From assembly GCF_041261445.1 (NCBI RefSeq), contig NZ_JBGCCU010000028.1, positions 95,646 to 159,645 on the forward strand: a DNA stretch of 64,000 nt. Reading direction: 5' to 3'. Of this stretch, positions 7,627 to 15,339 are shown in pieces. The position numbers were made by a program, and so were the translations under genes. Origin of the DNA: Catenulispora sp. EB89 (lineage in GTDB: Bacteria; Actinomycetota; Actinomycetes; Streptomycetales; Catenulisporaceae). Every line of letters begins with the position of its first letter. Position 1 is the stretch's first letter. The notes under the pieces were generated by a model that saw only the letters and a list, made by a program, of their open reading frames with translations, searched no databases and was not told the DNA's origin.

Positions 7627-7757
7627 GCGCGAACGGCGAGCGCCCCGCCACGCCGTCGCCGCACGCGGGACGCGGGAAGCCGCCCGGACGCGAATGGCTG
7701 TGGCAGGCCACTGAGGAGCCGCGCGGCCCTTTCGCCGACGTCGAGGGGCCCGGCTAA
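7623..7757 (+). CDS. Possible 44-residue protein coupled to the SDR-fold gene
   Basis: An ATG overlaps the stop of the preceding gene (ATGA), followed by 44 codons to TAA at 7755. The product is Pro/Gly/Arg-rich with a short REWLWQATEEPRG core and has no recognised domain. The ATGA overlap is the main support. It overlaps the last 4 bp of the convergent MocR gene. It could equally be a chance open frame in GC-rich DNA. Confidence 0.3.
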   Translation: MSANGERPATPSPHAGRGKPPGREWLWQATEEPRGPFADVEGPG

Positions 7758-9127
7758 ACCCGCCGCGCCGCCACCCCCAGCCGCCGTCCCGCCTCCGCCA
7801 GCCGCCCCGGCGTCAGGCCGGCGTAGCCGAGCACCAGCCCGGGCGGCCCGGGCGCGAACCGCATCGGCGCCAGCGGCTGGACGCGCACGCCCTGCGCGTC
7901 CGCCGCGGCGGCGAGCGCGCCCTCGTCGCTCCGCGGCGGCAGGTCCACCAGCACGTGCAGGCCGGCCGCGACGCCGCGCACCTTCCACTCCGGCAGTTCC
8001 GCGGCCAGGGCGGTCACCAGCGCGTCGCGGCGGGTGCGGTAGCGGCGGCGGACGGTGCGCAGGTGGCGGTCGTAGGCGCCGGTGGCGATCAGGTGCGCCA
8101 TCGCGAGGTGGTCCAGGACGGAGCCGCCGAGGTCGCTGTGCAGGCGGATGTCGCGGATCCGGTCCGCCAGGGGCTGCGGGGCGACGGCCCAGCCGAGGCG
8201 GAGCGCGGGGGCCAGGGACTTGCTCGTCGTCCCCAGGTACAGCACGCGGTCCGGGGCCATGCCCTGGAGGCAGCCGACCGGGTCGCGGTCGTAGCGGAAC
8301 TCGGCGTCGTAGTCGTCCTCGATGACCAGGCCGTCGGCGGCGCGGGCCCAGGCGATCAGCTCGGCGCGGCGGGCCGGGGCCAGGACCACTCCGGTCGGGT
8401 ACTGGTGCGCCGGGCCCGCGAAGACGACGGTCGCGGACGTCCGCCGCAGCTCCGAGACCACCAGGCCCGCCTCGTCCACCGGCACCCCGACCAGGGTCAT
8501 GCCCGAGGCGGCCAACAACCGGCGCGGGCGGTCCGCCGACGGGTCCTCGACCGCCAGCACCCGGTGTCCGAGCTCGTACAGGGCCTGCAGCCCGAGGGCG
8601 AGGCCCTGCGCCGAGCCGTTGATGGCGACCACGCGTTCGGGCGTGGCGTCCGCGGCACGCACCCGGCGCAGGTAGGCCGCGATCTCCTCGCGGAAGCGGA
8701 GCACGCCGCCGGGATCGCCGTAGCCGAGGCCGGTGTGCGGCAGGTCGCTGAGCACCCGGCGCTGCGCCCCGACCCACGCCGTGCGGGGGAACGCCCCGAG
8801 GTCCGGCCGACCCGGCGTCAGGTCGAACTCCGGCTCCGTTTCGGCCGTGTCCTGCGGCGCCGCGGCCCGCTCCCCCACCGCGTGCCCGGCCGCCACCCAC
8901 GTCCCGGCGCCGGTGCGGCTGAGCAGGTACCCCTCCGCGACCAGCTGCTGGTACGCCTCGACCACCAGCCCGCGCGACAGCCGCAGCTCCGCCGCGAGCT
9001 GCCGGCTCGGCGGCAGGACGGTGCCGCCGGCGATGCGGCCCGCGCGGATGCCGTCGCGCAGGCCGACGACCAGCTGCTCGACCAGGCGGCCGGCGGTGCG
9101 GTCGACGGTCACCAGGATCTCGGCCAC
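7754..9127 (-). CDS. MocR/PdxR family regulator (GntR HTH fused to aminotransferase fold)
   Basis: This 457-residue protein is a two-domain MocR-type regulator. Residues 1-75 are a GntR winged helix (LRDGIRAGRIAGGTVLPPSRQLAAELRLSR, read as two helices, then AYQQLVAEGYL). Residues about 110-455 form a fold-type-I aminotransferase domain with YLGTTSKSLAPALRLGW, whose Lys in TSKS is the expected PLP-binding residue. MocR proteins sense PLP or amino-acid derivatives and usually control a divergent gene. Here that neighbour is an EamA transporter 70 bp away, and the gap contains repeated GATTGGT motifs. The start is ATG 9127. Regulation of export of an amino-acid-like metabolite is inference. Confidence 0.9.
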   Translation of the reverse strand: MAEILVTVDRTAGRLVEQLVVGLRDGIRAGRIAGGTVLPPSRQLAAELRLSRGLVVEAYQQLVAEGYLLSRTGAGTWVAAGHAVGERAAAPQDTAETEPEFDLTPGRPDLGAFPRTAWVGAQRRVLSDLPHTGLGYGDPGGVLRFREEIAAYLRRVRAADATPERVVAINGSAQGLALGLQALYELGHRVLAVEDPSADRPRRLLAASGMTLVGVPVDEAGLVVSELRRTSATVVFAGPAHQYPTGVVLAPARRAELIAWARAADGLVIEDDYDAEFRYDRDPVGCLQGMAPDRVLYLGTTSKSLAPALRLGWAVAPQPLADRIRDIRLHSDLGGSVLDHLAMAHLIATGAYDRHLRTVRRRYRTRRDALVTALAAELPEWKVRGVAAGLHVLVDLPPRSDEGALAAAADAQGVRVQPLAPMRFAPGPPGLVLGYAGLTPGRLAEAGRRLGVAARRV

Positions 9128-9181
9128 CGGATTGGTCCCCTTTCCGCGCCGCTGATTGGTTCTTACTCGCGGACCAATCCG
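9128..9181. promoter_or_regulatory. MocR-type operator repeats
   Basis: The divergent gap holds GATTGGT twice as direct repeats 24 bp apart (9130 and 9154) and once inverted as ACCAATC (9173). The outer copies extend to a perfect 11-bp inverted repeat CGGATTGGTCC (9128-9138) and GGACCAATCCG (9171-9181). Multiple repeats in mixed orientation are typical of MocR/GntR operators and lie directly upstream of both start codons. Confidence 0.62.
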
Positions 9182-9197
9182 ATCCTAGCCTCGCAGC

Positions 9198-10157
9198 ATG
9201 TCCACGATCACAGGCGAGGCGGGCGCGGGGAGCGGGGCCGGCGCCCAAGCCCAAACCCAAGCTCCGACCCCAGCGCAACGCCCGCGCCCCGCCACCCGCC
9301 ACGTCCTCCAGGGCGCCCTGGCCATGTCAGTCCTCGGAGCCTCCACCGCGGTCAGCGCCCACCTCACCCGCTACCCGGTCCTCGGCGGCCAGGCCCTGCG
9401 CTACACCCTCGCCGCCGCGGTCTTCGCCGTCATCGTCCGCCGCAGCGGCCTGCCCCGGATCCGGCCGACCGCCCGCGAATGGCTCCAGCTGAGCCTGCTG
9501 TCGGCCACCGGCCTGGTCCTGTTCAACGTCTTCGTGCTCGCCGCGCTCCGGCACACCGACGCCGCCACCCTCGGCAGCGTCGTGGCCTGCTCGCCGCTGG
9601 TGCTGGCCATCGCCGGGCCGCTGGTCGCCAAGGCCGGCCACGGCCACCGGCTGCGCACGGGCCCGGCGATCGGCGCGGCCGGGCTGGTGGTCGCCGGGAG
9701 CGCGATGGTCCAGGGCTTCGGGCCGGGCAGCGCGGCCGGGATCGTGTTCGCCGTCCTGACGCTGGCCTGCGAGGCGCTGTTCTCACTGCTCGCGGTGCCG
9801 CTGCTGCCGAAGTTCGGCGAGCTGCGGGTCTCGGCCTACGTCACGGTCATCGCCGTCCCCACGCTGCTGGTCGCGGGCCTGGCCACGGACGGCACCGCGA
9901 TGCTGCGGATGCCCACGCTCGCCGAGACCGCCGCGCTGCTGTACCTCGCGCTGCCGCTGACCGTCGGCGCGTTCCTGCTCTGGTACCGCTCGCTGAACGG
10001 CCTCGGGCCGCAGCGCGCGGGCCTGCTGATCGGCACGGTGCCGGTCGCGGCCTGCGCCGCCAGCGCCGCGCTCGGCGTCGGGACGCCGGGGATCGCGCAG
10101 CTGGCGGGGGTGGCGGTGGTGGTGGCGGGGATCGTCGTCGGATTGGCGAAGAGTTGA
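9198..10157 (+). CDS. EamA/DMT superfamily exporter
   Basis: This 319-residue inner-membrane protein has about ten hydrophobic helices in two EamA repeats of roughly 140 residues each. The first repeat runs from VLQGALAMSVLGASTAVSAHL and the second from GIVFAVLTLACEALFSLLAVPLL. The first 35 residues are Ala/Gly/Gln/Pro-rich, probably a cytosolic leader; a start further in is possible. DMT transporters export amino acids, purines or other small metabolites; the substrate is unknown. Divergent from the MocR regulator with shared operator repeats, so expression is probably MocR-dependent. Confidence 0.87.
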   Translation: MSTITGEAGAGSGAGAQAQTQAPTPAQRPRPATRHVLQGALAMSVLGASTAVSAHLTRYPVLGGQALRYTLAAAVFAVIVRRSGLPRIRPTAREWLQLSLLSATGLVLFNVFVLAALRHTDAATLGSVVACSPLVLAIAGPLVAKAGHGHRLRTGPAIGAAGLVVAGSAMVQGFGPGSAAGIVFAVLTLACEALFSLLAVPLLPKFGELRVSAYVTVIAVPTLLVAGLATDGTAMLRMPTLAETAALLYLALPLTVGAFLLWYRSLNGLGPQRAGLLIGTVPVAACAASAALGVGTPGIAQLAGVAVVVAGIVVGLAKS

Positions 10158-10247
10158 TCCGGACCGAGGATTAGGCTCGGGGTGAAGGCCTGGCGCTGAG
10201 TGCGACCTGCCTCCAGCACGCTGAGGGACGTCGGGTACCGTCAGCCT

Positions 10248-11138
10248 GTGTCTCGGTACCGTTTCGTCTTCTCCTGGCGCTGGATCCGCCTGCATGTCCT
10301 GATCTGGCTGGTCCTCATCCCCTCGTTCATCGGCCTGGGGATGTGGCAGCGGAGCCGCTACCACGAGCGCACCGCGGAGAACGCCGTCATCAGGACCGCG
10401 ATGAACGCCCCGCCGGTGCCGATCGAGGACGCCGACGCCGTGGGCGCCGCGGTGCCGCAGAAGGCCCGCTGGAAGCAGCTCACGCTGGTCGGGACCTTCG
10501 ACACCGCGCACCAGTTCCTGGCCCGCAACCACCAGGAGAACGGCAACCCGGGGTTCTACGTGATCACCCCGATGACGCTCGCGGACGGCACGTCCGTCCT
10601 GGTCAACCGGGGCTGGATCCCGACCGTCGACTCCGACGAGCAGCAGTCGCCCGCGATCCCGGCGCCGCCGGCCGGCACGGTCACCGTCACCGGCCGCCTG
10701 CAGCAGTCCGAGACCAAGGGCAACACCGGCATCCGGGACGTCACCTCGGGCCTGCCGGCCGGGCAGATCAGCCTGATCAACACCGGCGCGCTGGCCGCCA
10801 AGACCGGGCTCCAGCTGCGCGGCGGGTACGCCGAGGTGATCACCTCGAAGCCGGCGGACTCCGCGGCGAACTCCTCCGGGGTGCAGATCACGCCGGTGGA
10901 CGCGCCGTCGCTGGACGAGGGCCCGTACTTGTCGTACTGGTTCCAGTGGTGGCTGTTCTGCGTGATCGCGGCCGGCGGCTGGGTGACCATCATCCGGCGC
11001 GAGGCCCAGCACCGGGACCGGGAGGCCGCCGAGGCGGCTGAAGAGGACGAAGAGAACGAAGAAGAAGACAGCGAAGAAGACGAAGAGGCGGAAGGCGCCG
11101 AAACGCCCGCCGCCCCCGCTACCGCGCCAGCGCCCTGA
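10248..11138 (+). CDS. SURF1 family cytochrome oxidase biogenesis protein with acidic tail
   Basis: This roughly 296-residue membrane protein starts with a transmembrane helix (LHVLIWLVLIPSFIGLGMWQ), continues with the SURF1 periplasmic core (WKQLTLVGTFD, GFYVITPMTLADGTSVLVNRGWIP, VTVTGRLQQSE, NTGALAAKTG) and ends with a second helix at WFQWWLFCVIAAGGWVTI. SURF1 proteins help insert heme a/copper into cytochrome oxidase, which fits the heme A/heme O synthase genes elsewhere in the window. After the second helix comes a striking 50-residue Glu/Asp tail. I favour GTG 10248 since upstream residues add nothing to the family; GTG 10200 is an alternative. Its 3' end overlaps the next, convergent gene by 20 bp. 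Confidence 0.85.
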   Translation: MSRYRFVFSWRWIRLHVLIWLVLIPSFIGLGMWQRSRYHERTAENAVIRTAMNAPPVPIEDADAVGAAVPQKARWKQLTLVGTFDTAHQFLARNHQENGNPGFYVITPMTLADGTSVLVNRGWIPTVDSDEQQSPAIPAPPAGTVTVTGRLQQSETKGNTGIRDVTSGLPAGQISLINTGALAAKTGLQLRGGYAEVITSKPADSAANSSGVQITPVDAPSLDEGPYLSYWFQWWLFCVIAAGGWVTIIRREAQHRDREAAEAAEEDEENEEEDSEEDEEAEGAETPAAPATAPAP

Positions 11139-12090
11139 GCACGTCCGCCAGTTCCTGCGTCGGCTCGAACCGGATGCCGTCCTCGGCGCGGCGTGAGCCC
11201 TGCCGGTACAGCACCCCGTCCCGCCACCAGAACAGCTGGTCGCTCACCGGGCCCGGCCCGGTCTCGTACTGCCGCCGCGCCAGGCGCAGCATGCCCTCGG
11301 CGGCGGGCACGGCCTCCGGGCCGCGCACCGGGTGCGCCGCGAACAGTCCGCGGTTAGGTATCACCACCAGTGCGCCGTTGCTGTCGACGGACACGTAGTC
11401 GGGCAGCCAGAAGGAGTGTGTCGGGGCGTAGCCGGAGCCGCCGCGCACCACCGTGATGCTGACGCCCTCCGCCTCCAGCAGCCGGGTCTCCAGCAGGCCC
11501 TCGCGGCGCACGTTCTCCCGCGCGGTCCGGTAGGCCTCCCGCGCGGTCACCTTCCAGCGCGCCAGGTCCCCGTACGCGACCGGGCCCTCCTCGGGCCGGT
11601 ACCAGCGCACGCCGGCGCCCAGCGGGTCGCGCAGCGGCGAGGGCGGCACCAGTTCCAGGACCTCCACCAGGCCGTCGGCGCAGAACCGGTGCTCTATCCC
11701 GGCCAGCGCCGCGGAGTCGGCGTCGTCGCCGCCGAACAGGCGGGCCCGGATCCGGCCGCGGACCGAGGCCCACTCCGAGTCGTGGTCGCCGGTGAGGGAC
11801 ACCGAACTGGCGTAGAACCCTGAGGGGTCCACGCGGGTCAGCACCAGTTCCTCGACCATCTCCGGCCAGTCGGCCTTCTCGGCCACCTCCATCCGGCGCT
11901 TGAGGGCGGCCAGCGGCCAGCGGCCGCGGTGCGGGCCGTAGACCTCGATCAGCCCCTCCTCCACGATCGACCACGCGCAGCCGCGACGGCGCAGCTCCAC
12001 GTCGAGCAGGCCGACCATCGCCACCGCTACCGGGTCCCCTTCCGGCCAGCTCCTGCGAGCCTCGGCGGCGTGGCGTCCGTTCGTTCCCAC
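11119..12090 (-). CDS. Hypothetical protein, 323 aa
   Basis: I do not recognise this family with certainty. The protein is soluble, with no signal peptide or membrane helix, and has alternating helical and strand segments. Conserved-looking blocks are WSIVEEGLIEVYGPHRGRWPL, SVSLTGDHDSEWASVRGRIR, and near the C-terminus FWLPDYVSVDSNGALVVIPNRGLFAAHPV (read as two pieces). The last block loosely recalls DUF1444-type proteins, but that link is weak. ATG 12090 is the first start in frame. It is convergent with the SURF1 gene and divergent from the transposase remnant. Confidence 0.7.
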   Translation of the reverse strand: MGTNGRHAAEARRSWPEGDPVAVAMVGLLDVELRRRGCAWSIVEEGLIEVYGPHRGRWPLAALKRRMEVAEKADWPEMVEELVLTRVDPSGFYASSVSLTGDHDSEWASVRGRIRARLFGGDDADSAALAGIEHRFCADGLVEVLELVPPSPLRDPLGAGVRWYRPEEGPVAYGDLARWKVTAREAYRTARENVRREGLLETRLLEAEGVSITVVRGGSGYAPTHSFWLPDYVSVDSNGALVVIPNRGLFAAHPVRGPEAVPAAEGMLRLARRQYETGPGPVSDQLFWWRDGVLYRQGSRRAEDGIRFEPTQELADVLRALAR

Positions 12091-12535
12091 CTGCGGATCC
12101 CCCCAAGAGAGAGTCGTCGTACCGGATTGCGAAGCAGCCCCCGGCTACCCGCGATCGCTCCCCGCACTCAATATTTTGACGAAAGCCCGGCCTCTTCGGT
12201 TGCCGAACCGTACCGATCTAGTCCCCACCTAGTCCTTTCGGCGTATAAGCGCCAGGTATCCCTTCAGGGTCTCTCATCGAGTGGACCATCGGACAGGGTA
12301 ACGCCACGGGGCGCTTCCGCCTGCCTCCAATGGGTGACAAGCGACCCGAAAGCGTGACGTCTGCTGTTTCGACCGCGTTGGGCGATACGTGCCCCACAAC
12401 GCGCCGCGCACTGAACCGCCGGATGTCCACAGCGCGGTGCTCCTGGGGGTTCCGGCCCCACGCCGCGACCCCGCCACCGCGCCCGGCGGCGCCAACACCC
12501 TGACACGCCTGCGCCGCACCGCCCCCACGGACCCG
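12091..12535. other. Gene-poor interval with less GC-rich core
   Basis: No convincing gene in 445 bp. The stretch 12160-12260 is less GC-rich than its surroundings and includes TTGACG (12177-12182), a CGGTT-N4-AACCG hairpin a little further on and a TATAAG inside GGCG-N6-CGCC, so promoters for the flanking genes may lie here. I could not fix a -10/-35 pair. Confidence 0.4.
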
Positions 12536-12964
12536 ATGGTCACCGACCGAGCCTGGGAGCGCATCAGCGCCCTGCTCCCCGAGCGCCCCCGCCGCCGCCG
12601 CAACCCGGGCCGCAAACCCCTGGACGACCGCGCGGTACTGAACGGCATCCTGGTGGTCCTGGGCCGCCGCATCGGCTTCGAGAAGCTGCCCCAGGAACTG
12701 GAGTACGGCAGCGGCATGACCTGCTGGCGCCGCCTCCGCGACTGGCAGCGAGCCGGCATCTGGACGGACATCGCCCAGGTCCTGCGCGAAGAGATCCCCG
12801 AAGCACGCCGCATCGACTTCGACCGGGTGATCACCAACGGCGAACCCGGCGCCGCAGCCGGCGAGACCCGGGTCGCCCGCCGGCCGCGCTCCACAACGCT
12901 GATCCGGCAGCCTTCACCGGTGGCGATGGAATTCGGGTTCACGGCCTTGAGGAAAAGCCGGTAG
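12536..12964 (+). CDS. IS5-type transposase N-terminal domain (DUF4096), orphan remnant
   Basis: This 142-residue frame matches the N-terminal DUF4096 domain of IS5-group transposases: VTDRAWERISALLPERP, RRNPGRKPLDDRAVLNGIL, LPQELEYGSGMTCWRRLRDW. In full elements the domain leads into the DDE catalytic half around a VVDSS-like strand with the first Asp. Here the equivalent position reads RVITNGEP and the frame ends 35 residues later, with no DDE domain downstream. I see no terminal inverted repeats. It is therefore a remnant or an orphan DNA-binding domain. ATG 12536 fits the usual transposase start; an open frame from 12389 adds unrelated residues. Confidence 0.65.
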   Translation: MVTDRAWERISALLPERPRRRRNPGRKPLDDRAVLNGILVVLGRRIGFEKLPQELEYGSGMTCWRRLRDWQRAGIWTDIAQVLREEIPEARRIDFDRVITNGEPGAAAGETRVARRPRSTTLIRQPSPVAMEFGFTALRKSR

Positions 12965-13299
12965 AGCTGAGGTTGCTTCGGGCGGGCCGGCCTCCGGCGG
13001 CGAGGCCGGGCTGGCGCGCGGGCGGCCGGGCTGGCTTCGGGCGCGCAAGCTGATCTCGGGCGGGCGAGCCGGTCTGGGGCGAGCAAGCTGGCCCAGGTGC
13101 CGGGCCGGTCTCGGGCGGGCGGCTTGGCTTCGCGCGGGTGGCCGGTGTGTCGGCGGCGCCCGGTATACCTGGATAAGGGGCGAAAATGCCCTAACAAAAT
13201 GCCGAGCGCCACCATCGCCACGCTGAAGTCCGGCGGTCAAGCCGCCACCACCGCGCCGAGCCGCGCCGAAAGCCGCCCGCCTGGCCGCCGCCCCCGCCA
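12965..13299. repeat. Gene-poor GC-rich degenerate repeats
   Basis: 335 bp without a credible gene. From about 12974 to 13150 the words cgggcgggc, ggcttcgggcg, ccgggctgg and gagcaagctg recur in loose tandem fashion with about 15-30 bp periods. A GGTATACC palindrome and a short AT-richer patch (13160-13205) follow. It lies between the transposase remnant and the end of the ABC exporter gene. Confidence 0.5.
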
Positions 13300-15258
13300 T
13301 CACCCCGCAGCCGCAGCGACCTCCGGCGCAGCCTCAGCACCGGCGCCGGCCTCGGCCTCCCCGCCCCGCATGCCCTCCTGCCCCTGGAACTGCACCCGGT
13401 ACAACTCCGCATACAACCCATCCGCGGCCAGCAGCTCCTCATGCCGCCCCTGCTCCACGATCCGGCCGCCGTCCACCACCAGAATCTGGTCGGCGTCGCG
13501 CACCGTCGACAGCCGGTGCGCGATCACCAGCGACGTCCGCCCGCGCAGGGCCCGCGCCAGTGCGCGCTGTACCGCCGCCTCGTTCTCGCTGTCCAGGTGG
13601 GCGGTGGCCTCGTCGAGTACGACGACGCTCGGGGCCTTCAGCAGCAGGCGGGCGATGGCCAGCCGCTGCTTCTCGCCGCCCGACAGGCGGTAGCCGCGGT
13701 CGCCGACCACGGTGTCCAGGCCGTCGGGCAGGCTGTGGACCAGGTCCAGGATCTGGGCGTCGCGCAGCGCGTCGGTCAGTTCCTCGTCGGTGGCCGTGGG
13801 GCGGGCGTAGAGGAGGTTGGCGCGGATCGTGGTGTGGAACATGTGCGCGTCCTGCGTCACCGTGCCGACCGTGGCGTGCAGCGACTCCAGGGTGACGTCG
13901 CGGATGTCCGCGCCGCCGATGCGGACCGCGCCCGACTGCGGGTCGTAGAGGCGGTTCGCCAGGGAGGTGATCGTGGTCTTGCCGGCGCCGCTCGGGCCGA
14001 CCAGCGCCACCATCTCCCCCGCCGCCGCGGTGAAGGTCACGCCGGCCAGCACCTGCGCCGACGGTGCCTGGTCCAGGCGGGCCACCGACTCCAGGGAGGC
14101 CAGGGAGACCTCCTCGGCGGTCGGGTAGCGGAAGGCGACGTCGTCGAACTCGACCGCGACCGGCCCGGTCGGCAGCACGCCGGCGTCCGGCTTCTCCCTG
14201 ATCATCGGCTCCAGGTCCAGGACCTCGAAGACCCGGTCGAAGGACACCAGCGTCGACATCACCGTGATGCGGACGTTGGTCAGCGCGGTCAGCGGCCCGT
14301 ACAGCCGGCCGAGCAGCGCGGCCAGGGCGATCAGCGTGCCCAGCGTGATGGAGTGGCTGATCGCCAGCCGGCCGCCGATCAGGTAGGTCAGCGCGGTGGC
14401 CAGCGCCGCCACCAGGGTCAGCGCCGTGGTGAAGAACGCGCCGGTCAGCGCGATGCTGATGCCCGCGTTCCGCACCCCGTCGGCCTTCTCGGCGAACTCC
14501 GCGTCCTCCTCGGCGGGCCGGCCGAACAGCTTGGCCAGCAGCGCGCCGGAGACGTTGAAGCGCTCCGTCATCATCGCCGACATGTCCGCGTTCAGCTGCA
14601 TCTGCCGCCGGACCTGGCCCTGCATCCGCTTGCCGACGCGGCGGGCCGGGATCAGGAACACCGGCAGCAGCGCCAGCGACAGCACGGTGATCTGCCACGA
14701 CAGGTAGAACATGGTCCCGGCGACCAGGACCAGGCTGATGACGTTCGACAGCACGCTGGACAGCACCGACGTGAAAGCCTGCTGCGCGCCGATGACGTCG
14801 CTGTTCAGCCGGGAGATCAGCGCGCCGGTCTGGGTGCGCGTGAAGAACGCGATCGGCATGCGCTGGACGTGCGCGAACACCCGGGTCCGCAGGTCGTAGA
14901 TCAGCCCCTCGCCGATCCGCGAGGACAGGAACCGGTTCACCAGCGACGCCATCGCGTCCCCCACCGCGACCACCGCGATGATCAGCGCCAGCTTCGTGAC
15001 CACGGCCTTGTCGCCCTTGAGCACACCGCTGTCGACCAGCTTCTGCGCCAGCAGCGGCGGAAGCACCACCAGCACCGCGTCGATGATCGTGATCGCCAGG
15101 AAGACGCTGATCAGCACCCGGTAGGGCCGGGCGATCTTGAAGATCCGCCTGATGGTCCCCGGGGCGAGCTTGTGGTTCAGGATCTCTTTGTCGTTCCGGC
15201 CGCGGGCCCCGCGCATCATCATCATGCCCGGCGAGCCCATCCCACCACCCATCGACAC
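13300..15258 (-). CDS. ABC transporter, fused membrane and ATP-binding domains
   Basis: This 652-residue half-transporter is of the MsbA/LmrA exporter type. After a Met/Gly-rich leader come six transmembrane helices (about 45-330), including ISVFLAITIIDAVLVVLPPLL. The ATPase domain (about 375-635) shows Walker A GPSGAGKTT, Q-loop TQDAHMF, signature LSGGEKQRLAIARLLL, Walker B VVVLDEATAHLD and the H-loop IAHRLST. It would work as a homodimer exporting lipids, drugs or peptides; the cargo is unknown. An insertion (SLASLESVARLDQAPSAQ) lengthens the loop before Walker A. It is divergent from a phosphotransferase gene 81 bp away. Confidence 0.93.
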   Translation of the reverse strand: MSMGGGMGSPGMMMMRGARGRNDKEILNHKLAPGTIRRIFKIARPYRVLISVFLAITIIDAVLVVLPPLLAQKLVDSGVLKGDKAVVTKLALIIAVVAVGDAMASLVNRFLSSRIGEGLIYDLRTRVFAHVQRMPIAFFTRTQTGALISRLNSDVIGAQQAFTSVLSSVLSNVISLVLVAGTMFYLSWQITVLSLALLPVFLIPARRVGKRMQGQVRRQMQLNADMSAMMTERFNVSGALLAKLFGRPAEEDAEFAEKADGVRNAGISIALTGAFFTTALTLVAALATALTYLIGGRLAISHSITLGTLIALAALLGRLYGPLTALTNVRITVMSTLVSFDRVFEVLDLEPMIREKPDAGVLPTGPVAVEFDDVAFRYPTAEEVSLASLESVARLDQAPSAQVLAGVTFTAAAGEMVALVGPSGAGKTTITSLANRLYDPQSGAVRIGGADIRDVTLESLHATVGTVTQDAHMFHTTIRANLLYARPTATDEELTDALRDAQILDLVHSLPDGLDTVVGDRGYRLSGGEKQRLAIARLLLKAPSVVVLDEATAHLDSENEAAVQRALARALRGRTSLVIAHRLSTVRDADQILVVDGGRIVEQGRHEELLAADGLYAELYRVQFQGQEGMRGGEAEAGAGAEAAPEVAAAAG

Positions 15259-15339
15259 GCGTGCAGCTCCCTAAAGTCGTGAATCCCCGTCAGAGATAAA
15301 TGCCGTGAGGTCACACGGCCATTCCCATAGCCTTCAGCC

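Noticed and set aside
12914..13303. A minus-strand Arg/Pro/Ala-rich frame in the gap before the ABC exporter
   Set aside because: Low-complexity composition from GC-rich repeats, no conserved motif and no convincing start.
13441..15282. A 613-codon plus-strand frame
   Set aside because: It is antisense to the ABC exporter and shows only shadow-frame composition.
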